This document shows positions 26,193-34,699 of a DNA stretch of 64,000 bases, one piece after another. Source of the DNA: Pseudomonas sp. LFM046 (GTDB lineage: Bacteria > Pseudomonadota > Gammaproteobacteria > Pseudomonadales > Pseudomonadaceae). The stretch covers positions 1,202,620 through 1,266,619 of the forward strand of contig NZ_JYKO02000001.1 in NCBI RefSeq assembly GCF_000949385.2, in the 5' to 3' direction. How positions within the stretch are numbered: position 1 is the stretch's first letter; every line of letters begins with the position of its first letter. The notes under the pieces were generated by a model. The model had not been told where the DNA came from. It did not search any database and worked only from the letters and a program-made list of their open reading frames with translations. A program made the position numbers and the translations under genes.

Positions 26193-26207
26193 CAGCGACT
26201 TGAACCA

Positions 26208-26780
26208 CTAGTTAGGCGGTTTGGGCTGGCTGATGAAGGTCTTTATTACTGCGTCTACTTTCTCTTTTGTCCATTCGCTGTTGTCTAGAAGATATCTCTC
26301 TTGATTGCTATTTAATGAAGATGCTATTCCGGTGCTGGATGATCCGTGACTATGCATTTTTATAATTGTTGCTATTTGCCTGTCGGCGTCGGGATCTTGC
26401 ACGTAACCCCTGCGAAAAGGTTGTTGTAACGATTTGTTTCTGAGTGTAAATAGTGAAATGAAAGCAAATATGTAGGTTAATGCAAAGTGTGGCGTCAGCA
26501 TAATTACTCTGGATGGATCGTTGGATGTTGCGTAGAGATACGTGAAGAGTATTCCGGATAGAGTTGTCAGTAGGCAGCAGAGAATTATCAGAGGGCTTGC
26601 CTGTTTCTTGCTTGAGGCAGATAGCGCTGTAATTACAGCGGGCACAATTGCCACCCAAGTTAGCATTGTTATTTTTGCTATCAGTGGCGCCTGCCTATCT
26701 GATGGGGTGTCGTCTGCATAAAAAAGTATCGCTGTATTTAAAAGCATGCATGTGCTGATGCAGGTGTAATTTTTATACAT
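26208..26780 (-). CDS. Four-helix membrane protein, unknown
   Basis: This 190-residue protein starts MYKNYTCISTCM at 26780, after TTAGG; a TTG start 30 bases upstream is possible. About four hydrophobic segments span residues 1-125 (for example TMLTWVAIVPAVITAL). A soluble tail of some 65 residues follows, including ATIIKMHSHGSSSTGIASSL. The gene is AT-rich like the Gabija genes and lies just outside their repeat. The tail pattern, a helix then WTKEKVDAVIKTF, may be a small winged-helix-like segment. No family is recognised. Confidence 0.5.
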   Translation of the reverse strand: MYKNYTCISTCMLLNTAILFYADDTPSDRQAPLIAKITMLTWVAIVPAVITALSASSKKQASPLIILCCLLTTLSGILFTYLYATSNDPSRVIMLTPHFALTYIFAFISLFTLRNKSLQQPFRRGYVQDPDADRQIATIIKMHSHGSSSTGIASSLNSNQERYLLDNSEWTKEKVDAVIKTFISQPKPPN

Positions 26781-26810
26781 GGCGAGCCTAACTATATGTA
26801 GACGACACAA

Positions 26811-27177
26811 GTGGCCTCATATTTTTTGCCTTATGTGCCTGATAACTTTCCTTGCTCATGCGTAACTCCCTGTTTTGCTTGAGTGTCGCGCCAGAAACAC
26901 GAAATGAGGCGAGGAGAAAATTTGCATGGCTATTGGCCATATTGCGGAGTTTAGCAGCGTGTCCACAGTCTGCTGTTGGCCGATAGCCGTCTGCAGAGAC
27001 AGTCCCAAACCATTCCACCACATCGACCCAACCCGCCTCGTCGCACATCAATAAATCCCCGCTCAGGGGAATACCCATTGCGTATGCCAGCAGGCCTTTA
27101 TTGCCAGCGAGGCCCAGCGTTGGGTTTCGCTGCGCTCTACGCCAACCTACGCGGCCGAGCGGCTTTGAGCGCACACC
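26811..27177. other. Degenerate stretch left of the HipBA segment
   Basis: No supported gene. A frame on the - strand from about 27186 to 26788 has no ribosome site and starts inside an intergenic repeat (CGTTGGGTTTCGC...CCAACCTAC, 27119-27150). The segment MGIPLSGDLLMCDEAGW in that frame looks protein-like and may be a relic. Confidence 0.35.
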
Positions 27178-27232
27178 TCTACACATTTACCCCGCCACAA
27201 CGGCCATTCCCCTCGTCGTCCATCCGGACGAT
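27178..27232 (+). repeat. Orphan duplicate of a steroid promoter fragment (left copy)
   Basis: These 55 bases match 29236-29290 in the same orientation with about two differences. The copy contains the dyad GTCC-ATCC-GGAC (27218-27229), but no matching downstream gene on the + strand. The right copy is the promoter of the gene at 29365. Confidence 0.85.
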
Positions 27233-27243
27233 TACCCGCCGAC

Positions 27244-27350
27244 TCACCAGTTACCGATATCGCCGATGACCGTCACGCCTTCATGAAAGTCGAGGGTGTG
27301 TTCGAGGGTTTTGCCACACAAGAGCCGCCACACGTTGCGCAGCGATGCCA
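27244..27350 (-). pseudogene. BRO-N gene fragment
   Basis: The - strand reads MASLRNVWRLLCGKTLEH, then TLDFHEGVTVIGDIGNW and a stop. The second part aligns with TRGFHEEVTAISDIGAY of the intact BRO-N protein at 20384. Only about 35 residues remain, with no upstream continuation, so it is a relic. Confidence 0.55.
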
Positions 27351-27373
27351 TTTCAGATCGCCCCGCTCACCGC

Positions 27374-28600
27374 TTAGGCCAGCAGTTTCTTTCCGCTGGT
27401 TGCGTCCACTGCGGCATCCAGCTCGGCTCCAGCCAAGTGCTGCGAATAGTGGTCTTTCAATTCCGGTTCCCAGGCGGCGACCTCATCCAAAATTCCCGCC
27501 GCTTCCTCCTCGGATAGCGCAAAGTGCTGGTGGTGACTCAACAGGTTGGCTCGGCTCAACAGGGGGCCTTTCATTCCAACATCCATCGCAAGCCCTTGCG
27601 CTGGGCCCTCTCCCAACACGGGAAGTACGTCGTACATGGGCGAGAGTCGCCAAACTCCGTCCTGCCAGATCACCGCGTGGTTGCGGGGATGATCATCGCT
27701 GTTACCCACCAGGGCGTTGTACGCCATTCGCCGGTAGAGCTCTTGCCGATCGGCATCTGGCGCACCTCTGCGGTACAGCTCATCGGCCAGCGCGGCGTAA
27801 ATCCATCCTTTATTGGTTTGCACACGCCAGTCGGCATCAAGCAGGGTCAAACCACTCATCATTGGGATACGGTGAAATTTCTTCTGATCCTCAGACCACT
27901 TCCGGTCAAATCGCTCGACCAGGAGCGTGTTGCCTCTCTCGCTGCGATGTAAGGCCGTTCGGGCAACACTCATGCCCTTGTGAGCCGCAAAGGTCATGCA
28001 GGCGTACTCGAATGCCGGCAGGTCGTAGTGATCGAACTTATCGCGCGGCTTGGCCAAAACCAGCCTGTGGTCGAAACGGTAGGTGCGCTTCGGCCTAGCG
28101 CCACCGACTGCCGAGCGCTGATCCCGTATTTTCAGCGCCTCCAGCTGTTCACTGGTCAGCTGGCTGTCATAGATCGCCGCGCAGACCTCAATGAAGTGGT
28201 CGAGCCCCTTGGCGTCGAGCATTTTCATGGGCTTCTCGCCTACACCTGGCCTGGGCGTACGCTGCTCGCCAGCCATGATGTTTCCTGCGCGATCCTCGTT
28301 CGGTGACAACAGCAGGAGTTGAATCGGATCGAGCGTGCCCTTGCGTGTGCGCTGCAACAACCGCTCCCCCCAGCCGTCAGGCATCGCATCGTCGATGAAT
28401 CCGGGTACACCGCCATTCTTGAGCACGGTAATCGGGCGATTGGACAGCGGGAACCGAATCGGGTCCGGCACCCAGTACTTGCCCTCAACTGCCTCCGGAG
28501 AATAGAGGAATGTGCCGACGCCACCGTCCAGGGTGAGCCTGCCCAAGGTCACGGTCGCGCCCGTGATCGGGCACTCCATGTAGATGTAGGCACTGGACAT
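27374..28600 (-). CDS. hipA: HipA-family serine/threonine kinase toxin
   Basis: This 408-residue protein has the HipA N-terminal domain (up to about 100), then the kinase. A glycine-rich SAVGGARPK loop, the catalytic ALVGNSDDHPRNHAV (the N-x-D-x-H-x-x-N motif) and a metal-binding SPMYDVLP are visible. HipA toxins phosphorylate a tRNA synthetase or similar target and slow growth. The start overlaps the hipB stop as TGATG. All key kinase residues appear intact. Unlike the Gabija genes, its composition is GC-rich. Confidence 0.85.
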   Translation of the reverse strand: MSSAYIYMECPITGATVTLGRLTLDGGVGTFLYSPEAVEGKYWVPDPIRFPLSNRPITVLKNGGVPGFIDDAMPDGWGERLLQRTRKGTLDPIQLLLLSPNEDRAGNIMAGEQRTPRPGVGEKPMKMLDAKGLDHFIEVCAAIYDSQLTSEQLEALKIRDQRSAVGGARPKRTYRFDHRLVLAKPRDKFDHYDLPAFEYACMTFAAHKGMSVARTALHRSERGNTLLVERFDRKWSEDQKKFHRIPMMSGLTLLDADWRVQTNKGWIYAALADELYRRGAPDADRQELYRRMAYNALVGNSDDHPRNHAVIWQDGVWRLSPMYDVLPVLGEGPAQGLAMDVGMKGPLLSRANLLSHHQHFALSEEEAAGILDEVAAWEPELKDHYSQHLAGAELDAAVDATSGKKLLA

Positions 28601-28923
28601 CAGAAGTCCTCCGCATTGCTACGCGGCAGTCGTACACGCTTGTTGGTATTGGTTTCCAGAAAATCGGCATCGAATGCGGGGTCATCCAGCAGTGCTTGGA
28701 ACACCCTGTCGGAAATCCCTACGGTAAACAGCGCCAGCATGAAATCGCGTAGTGAAACGCCCTCCGCTTTCCCAGCCTCGATATGCCGAATCGCACGAAG
28801 GGAGATCCCGGCTTGTTCTGCAAGGTCAGCCTGTCGTATCCCCATGCGCAGGCGCGCCTCTTTCACCAGCAGGGCTACGCGGTACAGCAGGGATACGCTT
28901 TGTACGGGAAAGTAGTCTTTCAT
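28600..28923 (-). CDS. hipB: HipB-type antitoxin, Xre-family HTH
   Basis: This 107-residue protein has a helix-turn-helix at about 17-72 (LVKEARLRMGIRQADLAEQ, then GISLRAIRHIEAGKAEG). It should bind and neutralise HipA and repress the operon through sites upstream. Its C-terminal tail (NTNKRVRLPRSNAEDF) is basic and probably flexible. It is directly coupled to hipA, in antitoxin-first order. Confidence 0.85.
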   Translation of the reverse strand: MKDYFPVQSVSLLYRVALLVKEARLRMGIRQADLAEQAGISLRAIRHIEAGKAEGVSLRDFMLALFTVGISDRVFQALLDDPAFDADFLETNTNKRVRLPRSNAEDF

Positions 28924-28953
28924 AAGGTTTCACCAGGAGACATCCTAGGCTTT

Positions 28954-29040
28954 ATAAGGTGTCATTAAGTGCATGTTAATGGCTAGATGAAAAGTTCATT
29001 ACGTTCGCCTGATGACATCTTATAGCTCATAAGGTGCAGT
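28954..29040. promoter_or_regulatory. Probable HipB operators and hipBA promoter
   Basis: ATAAGGTGTCAT (28954-28965) and ATGACATCTTAT (29012-29023) form an inverted repeat with one mismatch. Another half, ATAAGGTG, is at 29029, and a similar AATAAGG-like half at 28922. The region is AT-rich and lies just upstream of hipB, as expected for autorepression. An interval of TTAATGGCTAGATGAAAA may include the promoter. Confidence 0.6.
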
Positions 29041-29198
29041 TAGGTGGCACTTTAATTACGTGCCAACCCACTTCTCCGCACGTTCAAATGCTTCACCTAG
29101 GTGCATGCCCGCCAGACAGATCAGCGGGCCTTCATTGCCTGCGAGGTTCTGCGTTGGTTTTCGCTGCACTCACATAACGTCGCCCGCTCCAGCCAACC

Positions 29199-29240
29199 GG
29201 GGCAGCTTTGCTGCCCTTGGCGAATGAATTCGCCCCTACA
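29199..29240. repeat. GGCGAATGAATTCGCCCC repeat
   Basis: GGGGCAGCTTTGCTGCCC and GGCGAATGAATTCGCCCCTAC form two adjacent palindromes, the third dispersed repeat family. Copies occur at 20042, 32963, 40121 and 62324. It overlaps the start of the duplicated promoter fragment. Confidence 0.65.
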
Positions 29241-29320
29241 CATTTACCCCGCCACAACGGCCATTTCCCTCGTCGTCCATCCGGACGATTCCTCGCCTTC
29301 CGCAACTCGCCAGACTCCCC
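29236..29320 (+). promoter_or_regulatory. Promoter with GTCC-N4-GGAC dyad for steroid block 2 (right copy of the duplicate)
   Basis: The dyad GTCC-ATCC-GGAC is at 29275-29286. At the same offset as in the other steroid promoters, CAGACT (29311-29316) is flanked by GCC and CCC, the best -10 candidate. The first 55 bases are the right copy of the sequence also found at 27178. Confidence 0.6.
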
Positions 29321-29364
29321 AGCGACAGGGGCGCCCGCCCCGAGAATCACAAGAAGGCAGCCTT

Positions 29365-30522
29365 ATGGAATTCGCGTTCAGCGATGAGCAGGAGATGATC
29401 CGCGAGTCCGCCGAGAGCTTTCTCGCGGACGTTTCCGACTCCGCCGCCGTGCGAGCGGCCATGGCCACCGAGCTGGGGCATGACCCCGAGCTCTGGCAGC
29501 GCCTGTGCAGCGAGATGGTCTGGCCGGCCATTCATATCCCCGAGCAGTACGGTGGCCTGGGCCTGGGCTTTGTCGAGCTGGCCATCCTGCTGGAGCAGAT
29601 GGGCCGCCGGCTGTTCTGTTCACCCTTTTTCGCCAGCGCCTGCCTGGCCACCCCGGCGCTCCTGCTGGGGGGCAGTGAGGAGCAGAAAGCGCGCTGGCTC
29701 CCGCAACTGGCCGACGGCAGCCTGACCGCGACCCTGGCGTTCGCCAGCACGAACGGCAATGGGCTGGATGCGGTCCAGGCGAGTTTCCGTGCCGAAGGCG
29801 AGGGCTTCGTCATCGACGGCACCCTGCGCCAGGTGGTGGACGGCCACAGCGCCGGCCTGCTGGTCGTGGCAGCCCGTGGCCGGGATGGCATCGGCCTGTT
29901 CGTCCTGCCCGCCGACACGCCCGGTATCAGCCGTCGCCTGACCCCCACCATGGACCAGACCCGCAAGCTCGCCGAGGTGCAGTTCGACCAGGTCTTCGTC
30001 ACCGCCGACGCCCGTCTGGGCACGGCGGGGCAGGGCGGCGAGTTGCTGGACAAGGTCCTGCAACTGGCCTGTGTCGCCCTGGCGGCCGAGCAGACCGGCG
30101 GCGCCCAGCAGTCCCTGGACCTGACCTTGGCCTACACTGCCGAGCGCCAGCAGTTCGGGCGCCCTATCGCCAGCTTCCAGGCCATCAAGCACCGCGCGGC
30201 GGACATGATGCTGGAGGTGGAGTGCGCGCGCTCGGCAGCCTGGTACGCCGCCTGCGTGGCCGAGGAAGTGCTCGCCGGGAATGGCGACGAGAACGTCGCG
30301 GCCGAACTGCCCCTGGCCGCCGCGCTGGCCAAGTCGCGCTGCTCAGAAGCCTTCTTCCAGTGCGCGGCGGAGTCCATCCAATTGCACGGCGGTGTCGGCT
30401 TCACCTGGGAGTACGACCCGCACCTCTACTTCAAGCGCGCCCGGGCCAGCGAGGCCCTGTTCGGCGCGCCGTCCTGGCATCGCGAGCGCATCGCCGCCGC
30501 CCTCCTGGGAGAGAACCTATGA
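29365..30522 (+). CDS. Acyl-CoA dehydrogenase, beta-type subunit
   Basis: This 385-residue protein starts MEFAFSDEQEMIRESAES, 8 bases after AAGAAGG; the open frame begins earlier but in repeat DNA. It has the family's N-terminal helices and the AYTAERQQFGRPIASFQAIKH segment. It lacks the C-terminal GTNEIQ motif and ends with a WEYDPHLYFKRARASEALFG helix. It is therefore the beta-type partner of the gene that overlaps it (ATGA) at 30519. The pair probably desaturates a late C/D-ring CoA ester, comparable to mycobacterial FadE31-33. The gene order is opposite to the first pair. Confidence 0.82.
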   Translation: MEFAFSDEQEMIRESAESFLADVSDSAAVRAAMATELGHDPELWQRLCSEMVWPAIHIPEQYGGLGLGFVELAILLEQMGRRLFCSPFFASACLATPALLLGGSEEQKARWLPQLADGSLTATLAFASTNGNGLDAVQASFRAEGEGFVIDGTLRQVVDGHSAGLLVVAARGRDGIGLFVLPADTPGISRRLTPTMDQTRKLAEVQFDQVFVTADARLGTAGQGGELLDKVLQLACVALAAEQTGGAQQSLDLTLAYTAERQQFGRPIASFQAIKHRAADMMLEVECARSAAWYAACVAEEVLAGNGDENVAAELPLAAALAKSRCSEAFFQCAAESIQLHGGVGFTWEYDPHLYFKRARASEALFGAPSWHRERIAAALLGENL

Positions 30523-31706
30523 AAATCAGTTTCAGTGAGGCGGATGAAGCCTTCCGCCGCGACGTGGCCGGCTGGCTGGCGGACAACCTCTGCGGCGAGT
30601 TCGAGCAGCTGCGCTTTCGTGGCGGGCCGGGTGATGAACACAGCTTCCCCGAGGAGCGCAAAGCGTGGGAGCGCAAGCTCGCGGAAGGCGGCTGGACCTG
30701 TGTGGGCTGGGCGCCGGAACACGGCGGCCGTGGCCTGTCCATCAGCCAGCAGGTGATCTTCCACGAGGAATACGCGCGTGCTGGCGGCCCCGGTCGCATG
30801 GGGCACATCGGTGAAGGCCTGGCCGGGCCCACCATTGCCGCCTTCGGCACCGAAGAACAGCAGCGCCGCCTGCTGCCGGGCATCGTGGCCGGCACCGAGT
30901 TCTGGTGCCAGGGCTATTCCGAGCCGGGGGCGGGTTCGGACCTCGCCAACGTCAAGACCCGCGCCGTGCTGGAAAACGGCCAGTGGCGCATCAGCGGGCA
31001 GAAGGTCTGGACCTCGCTCGCTCACGAGTCCGAGTGGTGCTTCGTCATCGCCCGTACCGAGCAGGGCAGCGTCGGCCACAAGGGCCTGTCGTTCCTGCTG
31101 GTGCCCATGAGCCAGCCGGGCATCACCGTGCGGCCCATCGAGCAGCTCACCGGCACCTCCGAGTTCAACGAGGTGTTCTTCGACGACGCCGTGACCGACG
31201 CCAACAACATCCTCGGCGCGCCCGGCGATGGCTGGAAGATCGCCATGGCCCTGCTGGGCTTCGAGCGCGGCGTGTCCACCCTGGGCCAGCAGATGCTGTT
31301 CCAGAACGAGCTGGAAGAAATCATCCGCATCGCCCGCGCCAACGGCGCCGCCCGCGACCCGCTGCTGCGCCAGCGCATCGCCGAGGCCTGGGGCGGGCTG
31401 CGCATCCTGCGCTACAACTCCCTGCGCATGCTGTCCGGCGCGCAGGACGGTTCGCTACGCCGCGAAGCGATGATCTACAAGCTGTGCTGGGCCAACTGGC
31501 ACGTGGAGCTGGGCAAGCTCGCCATGGACGTGCTCGGCCCGGATGCCGAACTGCTGGACGGCGGGCCGTATCAGCTCGGCCGCCTGCAGTCGATGTTCCT
31601 CTTCAGCCGCTCCGACACCATCTACGGCGGCACCAACGAAATCCAACGCAACATCATCGCCGAACGCGCGCTGGGCATGCCCCGCGAGCCGCGCGTGCGC
31701 GCCTGA
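30519..31706 (+). CDS. Acyl-CoA dehydrogenase, alpha-type subunit
   Basis: This 395-residue protein starts MKISFSEADEAFRRDV and overlaps the preceding stop by ATGA. Full motifs are present: QGYSEPGAGSDLANV, GQKVWTSLAHESEW, LTGTSEFNEVFFDDA and IYGGTNEIQRNIIAERALG. These provide FAD and substrate contacts. It should be the catalytic partner of the 29365 product. A distinct FadE number cannot be assigned without alignment. Confidence 0.85.
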   Translation: MKISFSEADEAFRRDVAGWLADNLCGEFEQLRFRGGPGDEHSFPEERKAWERKLAEGGWTCVGWAPEHGGRGLSISQQVIFHEEYARAGGPGRMGHIGEGLAGPTIAAFGTEEQQRRLLPGIVAGTEFWCQGYSEPGAGSDLANVKTRAVLENGQWRISGQKVWTSLAHESEWCFVIARTEQGSVGHKGLSFLLVPMSQPGITVRPIEQLTGTSEFNEVFFDDAVTDANNILGAPGDGWKIAMALLGFERGVSTLGQQMLFQNELEEIIRIARANGAARDPLLRQRIAEAWGGLRILRYNSLRMLSGAQDGSLRREAMIYKLCWANWHVELGKLAMDVLGPDAELLDGGPYQLGRLQSMFLFSRSDTIYGGTNEIQRNIIAERALGMPREPRVRA

Positions 31707-31720
31707 ATCGAGGACCTTGC

Positions 31721-32503
31721 ATGAGCATTCCCAACTACGTTCCCGGTCACGGCCTGCTGCGCGGCAAGTCGGTGCTGATCACCGCCGCCGCCGGCGCAGG
31801 CATCGGTTACTCCGCCGCCCTGCGCGCCGCCGAGGAAGGCTGCCGGGCGCTGATGATCAGCGATATCCATGAAGGCCGTTTGCAGGAAGCGGCGCAGAAG
31901 ATCCGCGAAGCCACCGGGCTGGAGCGGGTCTTCACCCAGGTGTGCAACGTCACCGTCGAAGAGCAGGTGCAGGCCCTGGTGGCCGCCGCCGAGCGCGACC
32001 TGGGCGGCGTCGATGTGCTGATCAACAACGCCGGCCTGGGCGGCTCGCGCCTGCTGGTGGAGATGGGCGACGAGGAGTGGAACCGCGTTCTCGACGTGAC
32101 CCTCACCGGCACCATGCGCATGACCCGCGCCATGCTGCCGAAGATGATGGATCGCAAGCAGGGCGTGATCGTCAACAACGCCTCGGTGCTCGGCTGGCGG
32201 GCGCAGAAGGAGCAGAGCCATTACGCCGCCGCCAAGGCGGGTGTCATGGCGCTGACCCGCTGCGCGGCGGTCGAGGCGGCCGAGCATGGCATCCGCATCA
32301 ACGCGGTGAGCCCGAGCATCGCCCTGCACGACTTCCTGAAGAAATCCGCACCCAAGGAACTGCTGGACCAACTGGCCTCCCGCGAAGCCTTTGGCCGTGC
32401 CGCTGAAGTCTGGGAAGTGGCCAACGTGATGATGTTCCTGGCCAGCGACTACAGCTCCTACATGACCGGCGAGGTGCTGTCGGTCTCCAGCCAGAGGGCG
32501 TGA
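31721..32503 (+). CDS. ipdF: IpdF-type short-chain dehydrogenase
   Basis: This 260-residue SDR starts at 31721 after GAGGACCTTGC. It has the motif TAAAGAGIGYS, NNAGLGG, and the catalytic Ser/Tyr-x3-Lys in NNASVLGWRAQ and SHYAAAKAG. GVMALTRCAAVEAAEHGIRI and INAVSPSIALHDFL match mycobacterial IpdF almost residue for residue. IpdF oxidises or reduces the keto group at C5 of the HIP-CoA intermediate. The strong similarity to an actinobacterial protein is one of the best anchors for the steroid assignment. Confidence 0.9.
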   Translation: MSIPNYVPGHGLLRGKSVLITAAAGAGIGYSAALRAAEEGCRALMISDIHEGRLQEAAQKIREATGLERVFTQVCNVTVEEQVQALVAAAERDLGGVDVLINNAGLGGSRLLVEMGDEEWNRVLDVTLTGTMRMTRAMLPKMMDRKQGVIVNNASVLGWRAQKEQSHYAAAKAGVMALTRCAAVEAAEHGIRINAVSPSIALHDFLKKSAPKELLDQLASREAFGRAAEVWEVANVMMFLASDYSSYMTGEVLSVSSQRA

Positions 32504-32505
32504 GC

Positions 32506-32964
32506 ATGACCAAGGTTTTCGAGACGCCTTTTGCGCTGCTGGAGCAGGTCGGCGAGCAACTGGGCCACAGCGACTGGATCAGCGTCGAGCAATCGCGCAT
32601 CGACCAGTTCGCCGAAGCCACCGGCGACCACCAGTGGATTCACGTCGACCCGGTGCGCGCGGCCACGGGGCCCTTTGGCGCCTGCATCGCCCATGGCTAC
32701 CTGACCCTGGCCCTGGTCAACCTCTTCCTGCCGCAGATCGTTGAAGTGCGCGGCATCTCCATGGGGGTGAACTACGGCTGCGAGAAGGTGCGCTTCCCCA
32801 ACGTGGTGCGGGCCGGCAGCCGGGTTCGCGGCAGCGCCCAACTGGTGGCGGCCGAAGAAGTGAAGGGCGGCGTGCAAGCCACCATCCGCGTCAGCGTCGA
32901 GATCGAGGGCGAAGACCGTCCGGGCTGCGTGGTGGACACCATCAGTCGGTATTACCCCGCGTAG
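32506..32964 (+). CDS. MaoC-family (R)-specific enoyl-CoA hydratase
   Basis: This 152-residue hot-dog-fold protein starts MTKVFETPFALLEQ, 2 bases after the ipdF stop. The hydratase motif FAEATGDHQWIHVDP supplies the catalytic Asp and His. GPFGACIAHGYLTLAL forms the following helix. It should hydrate a 2-enoyl-CoA in ring or side-chain catabolism. Size and motif match the MaoC group near Rv0130. The next gene is 134 bases away, beyond a repeat. Confidence 0.85.
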   Translation: MTKVFETPFALLEQVGEQLGHSDWISVEQSRIDQFAEATGDHQWIHVDPVRAATGPFGACIAHGYLTLALVNLFLPQIVEVRGISMGVNYGCEKVRFPNVVRAGSRVRGSAQLVAAEEVKGGVQATIRVSVEIEGEDRPGCVVDTISRYYPA

Positions 32965-33057
32965 GGGCGAATCCATTCGCCAAGGGCAGCGCAGCTGCCC
33001 CACCGGGCCTTGCAGGGCAGACCTGCGGCCTGCTTGGTGAATGAATTCGCCCCTACA
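32963..33057. repeat. Inverted pair of GTAGGGGCGAAT...ATTCGCCCCTAC repeats
   Basis: GTAGGGGCGAATCCATTCGCC at the left faces GTGAATGAATTCGCCCCTAC at the right, about 95 bases apart end to end. GGGCAGCGCAGCTGCCC and GGGCAGACCTGCGGCCTGC fall between. This extended palindrome could fold strongly inside the operon mRNA, between the MaoC and thiolase genes. Confidence 0.7.
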
Positions 33058-33098
33058 AAAAGAGGCCCCAGCAAGCCCATGAATTCGAGGACAACAAG

Positions 33099-34301
33099 AT
33101 GAAAGAAGCCGTAATCGTCTCCACCGCCCGTACCCCCATCGGCAAAGCCTTCCGTGGGGCCTTCAACGACACCGAAGCGCCGCTGATGGGCGGCCATGTG
33201 GTCGCCGAAGCCGTGCGTCGCGCGGGCATCGAACCGGGCGAGGTGGATGACGTGATCATGGGCGCCGCTGCCCAGCAGGGCACCCAGGCCTACAACCTCG
33301 GCCGCCTCTGCGCCGTGGCTGGCGGCCTGCCGAACAGCGTGTCCGGCATGGCGGTGGAGCGCCAGTGTTCCTCGGGCCTGATGAGCATCGCCCTGGCCGC
33401 CAAGAGCATCATGTGCGACGAGATCGACATCGCCGTCGCCGGTGGTCTGGAGTCCATCTCCCTGGTGCAGAACAAGCACAAGAACAGCTACCGCAACCAG
33501 TCCGAAGCGGTGCTGATGCGTGACCCGCGCGCCTACATTCCGATGATCGAAACGGCGGAAATCGTTTCCGAGCGCTATGGCATTTCCCGCGAACAGCAGG
33601 ACGAATACGCCTACCACAGCCAGATGCGCACCGCGCTGGCTCAGAGCGCCGGCCTGTTCGACGCCGAGCTGGCGCCGCTCACCGTGCGCAAGCTGGTGGT
33701 GGACAAGGCCACGGGTGAGAGCCGCCACGAGTCGGTGACCCTGACCCGCGACGAATGCAACCGCGCCGACACCACCCGTGAAAGCCTGCAAGCCCTGGAG
33801 CCGGTGTGGCAGGGCGGTCAGTGGACCAGCCCGGGACGCTTCATCACCGCTGGCAACGCCTCGCAGCTGTCCGACGGCGCCAGCGCCTCCGTGCTGATGA
33901 GCGCGCAGATGGCCGAACGCCGTGGCCTGGAGCCGCTGGGCATCTACCGCGGCCTGGCCGTGGCCGGTTGCGACGCTGACGAGATGGGCATCGGCCCGGT
34001 CTTCGCCATTCCCAAGCTGCTCAAGCGTCACGGCCTGAAGCTGGACCACGTCGGCCTCTGGGAGCTGAACGAAGCCTTTGCCTGCCAGGTGATCCATTGC
34101 CGCGACACCCTGGGGATTCCGGACGAGCGTCTGAACGTGAACGGTGGCGCCATCTCCATCGGCCATCCCTTCGGCATGTCCGGCGCGCGCATGGTCGGCC
34201 ACGCCCTGATCGAGGGTAAGCGCCGCGGCCTGCGCTACGTGGTGGTGACCATGTGCATCGGTGGCGGCATGGGTGCTGCCGCCCTGTTCGAAGTGGCCTG
34301 A
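33099..34301 (+). CDS. Acetyl-CoA C-acyltransferase (thiolase), steroid block 2
   Basis: This 400-residue thiolase has nucleophile Cys90 in [11 protein letters not shown], the catalytic His in [18 protein letters not shown] and the second Cys in [12 protein letters not shown]. It differs from FadA6 in block 1 and is closer to the general FadA group. It may act on the side chain or on the last beta-keto ester from ring breakdown. The start is next to AGGACAACAAG, which partially matches a CA motif. Confidence 0.85.
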   Translation: MKEAVIVSTARTPIGKAFRGAFNDTEAPLMGGHVVAEAVRRAGIEPGEVDDVIMGAAAQQGTQAYNLGRLCAVAGGLPNSVSGMAVERQCSSGLMSIALAAKSIMCDEIDIAVAGGLESISLVQNKHKNSYRNQSEAVLMRDPRAYIPMIETAEIVSERYGISREQQDEYAYHSQMRTALAQSAGLFDAELAPLTVRKLVVDKATGESRHESVTLTRDECNRADTTRESLQALEPVWQGGQWTSPGRFITAGNASQLSDGASASVLMSAQMAERRGLEPLGIYRGLAVAGCDADEMGIGPVFAIPKLLKRHGLKLDHVGLWELNEAFACQVIHCRDTLGIPDERLNVNGGAISIGHPFGMSGARMVGHALIEGKRRGLRYVVVTMCIGGGMGAAALFEVA

Positions 34302-34312
34302 GGGACGACGCC

Positions 34313-34699
34313 ATGATTGATGAGCAGCAGGTACGGGCGACGCTCGCCCGTTATGTCGAGCTGGTGAATGCCGTGGATATCGACGGCATCCTCGCGCTTT
34401 ACGCCGAAGACGCGGTGGTCGAAGACCCGGTGGGCAAGCCGCCCTACGTGGGCATCGAGGCCATCTCGCGCTTCTACCGCGAAGGCCTGGGGCGCCTGGA
34501 TGCCAGCGCGCGGCTGGACGGTTCCATCCGCGCCACCCGTGGCTGCGGCGCCGTGCCGTTCTGCGTGGACCTGAACTGGGGCGGCCAGGCCCGCTCCATC
34601 GAAGTGATCGACGTGATGGAGTTCGACGGCGAAGGCCGCATCCGTTCGATGAAAGCCTTTTGGGGCGAAGCCAACATGATCGCGAGGGAACAGCCATGA
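34313..34699 (+). CDS. ksi: Delta5-3-ketosteroid isomerase
   Basis: This 128-residue protein matches the classical bacterial ketosteroid isomerases in length and sequence. The three key residues are present: Tyr14 (LARYVELVN), Asp38 (DAVVEDPVG) and Asp100 (VIDVMEFD). These are the oxyanion-hole Tyr, the proton-shuttling base and the oxyanion-hole Asp. FYREGLGRLDASARL and RATRGCGAVPF also match the P. putida enzyme. It moves a C5-C6 double bond to C4-C5 in 3-ketosteroids. The start follows GAGGGACGACGCC. This is the strongest single sign that the locus handles steroids. Confidence 0.92.
   Translation: MIDEQQVRATLARYVELVNAVDIDGILALYAEDAVVEDPVGKPPYVGIEAISRFYREGLGRLDASARLDGSIRATRGCGAVPFCVDLNWGGQARSIEVIDVMEFDGEGRIRSMKAFWGEANMIAREQP

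Noticed and set aside
26788-27186. 132-residue frame on the - strand
   Set aside because: It begins inside an intergenic repeat and has no ribosome site; no family resemblance.
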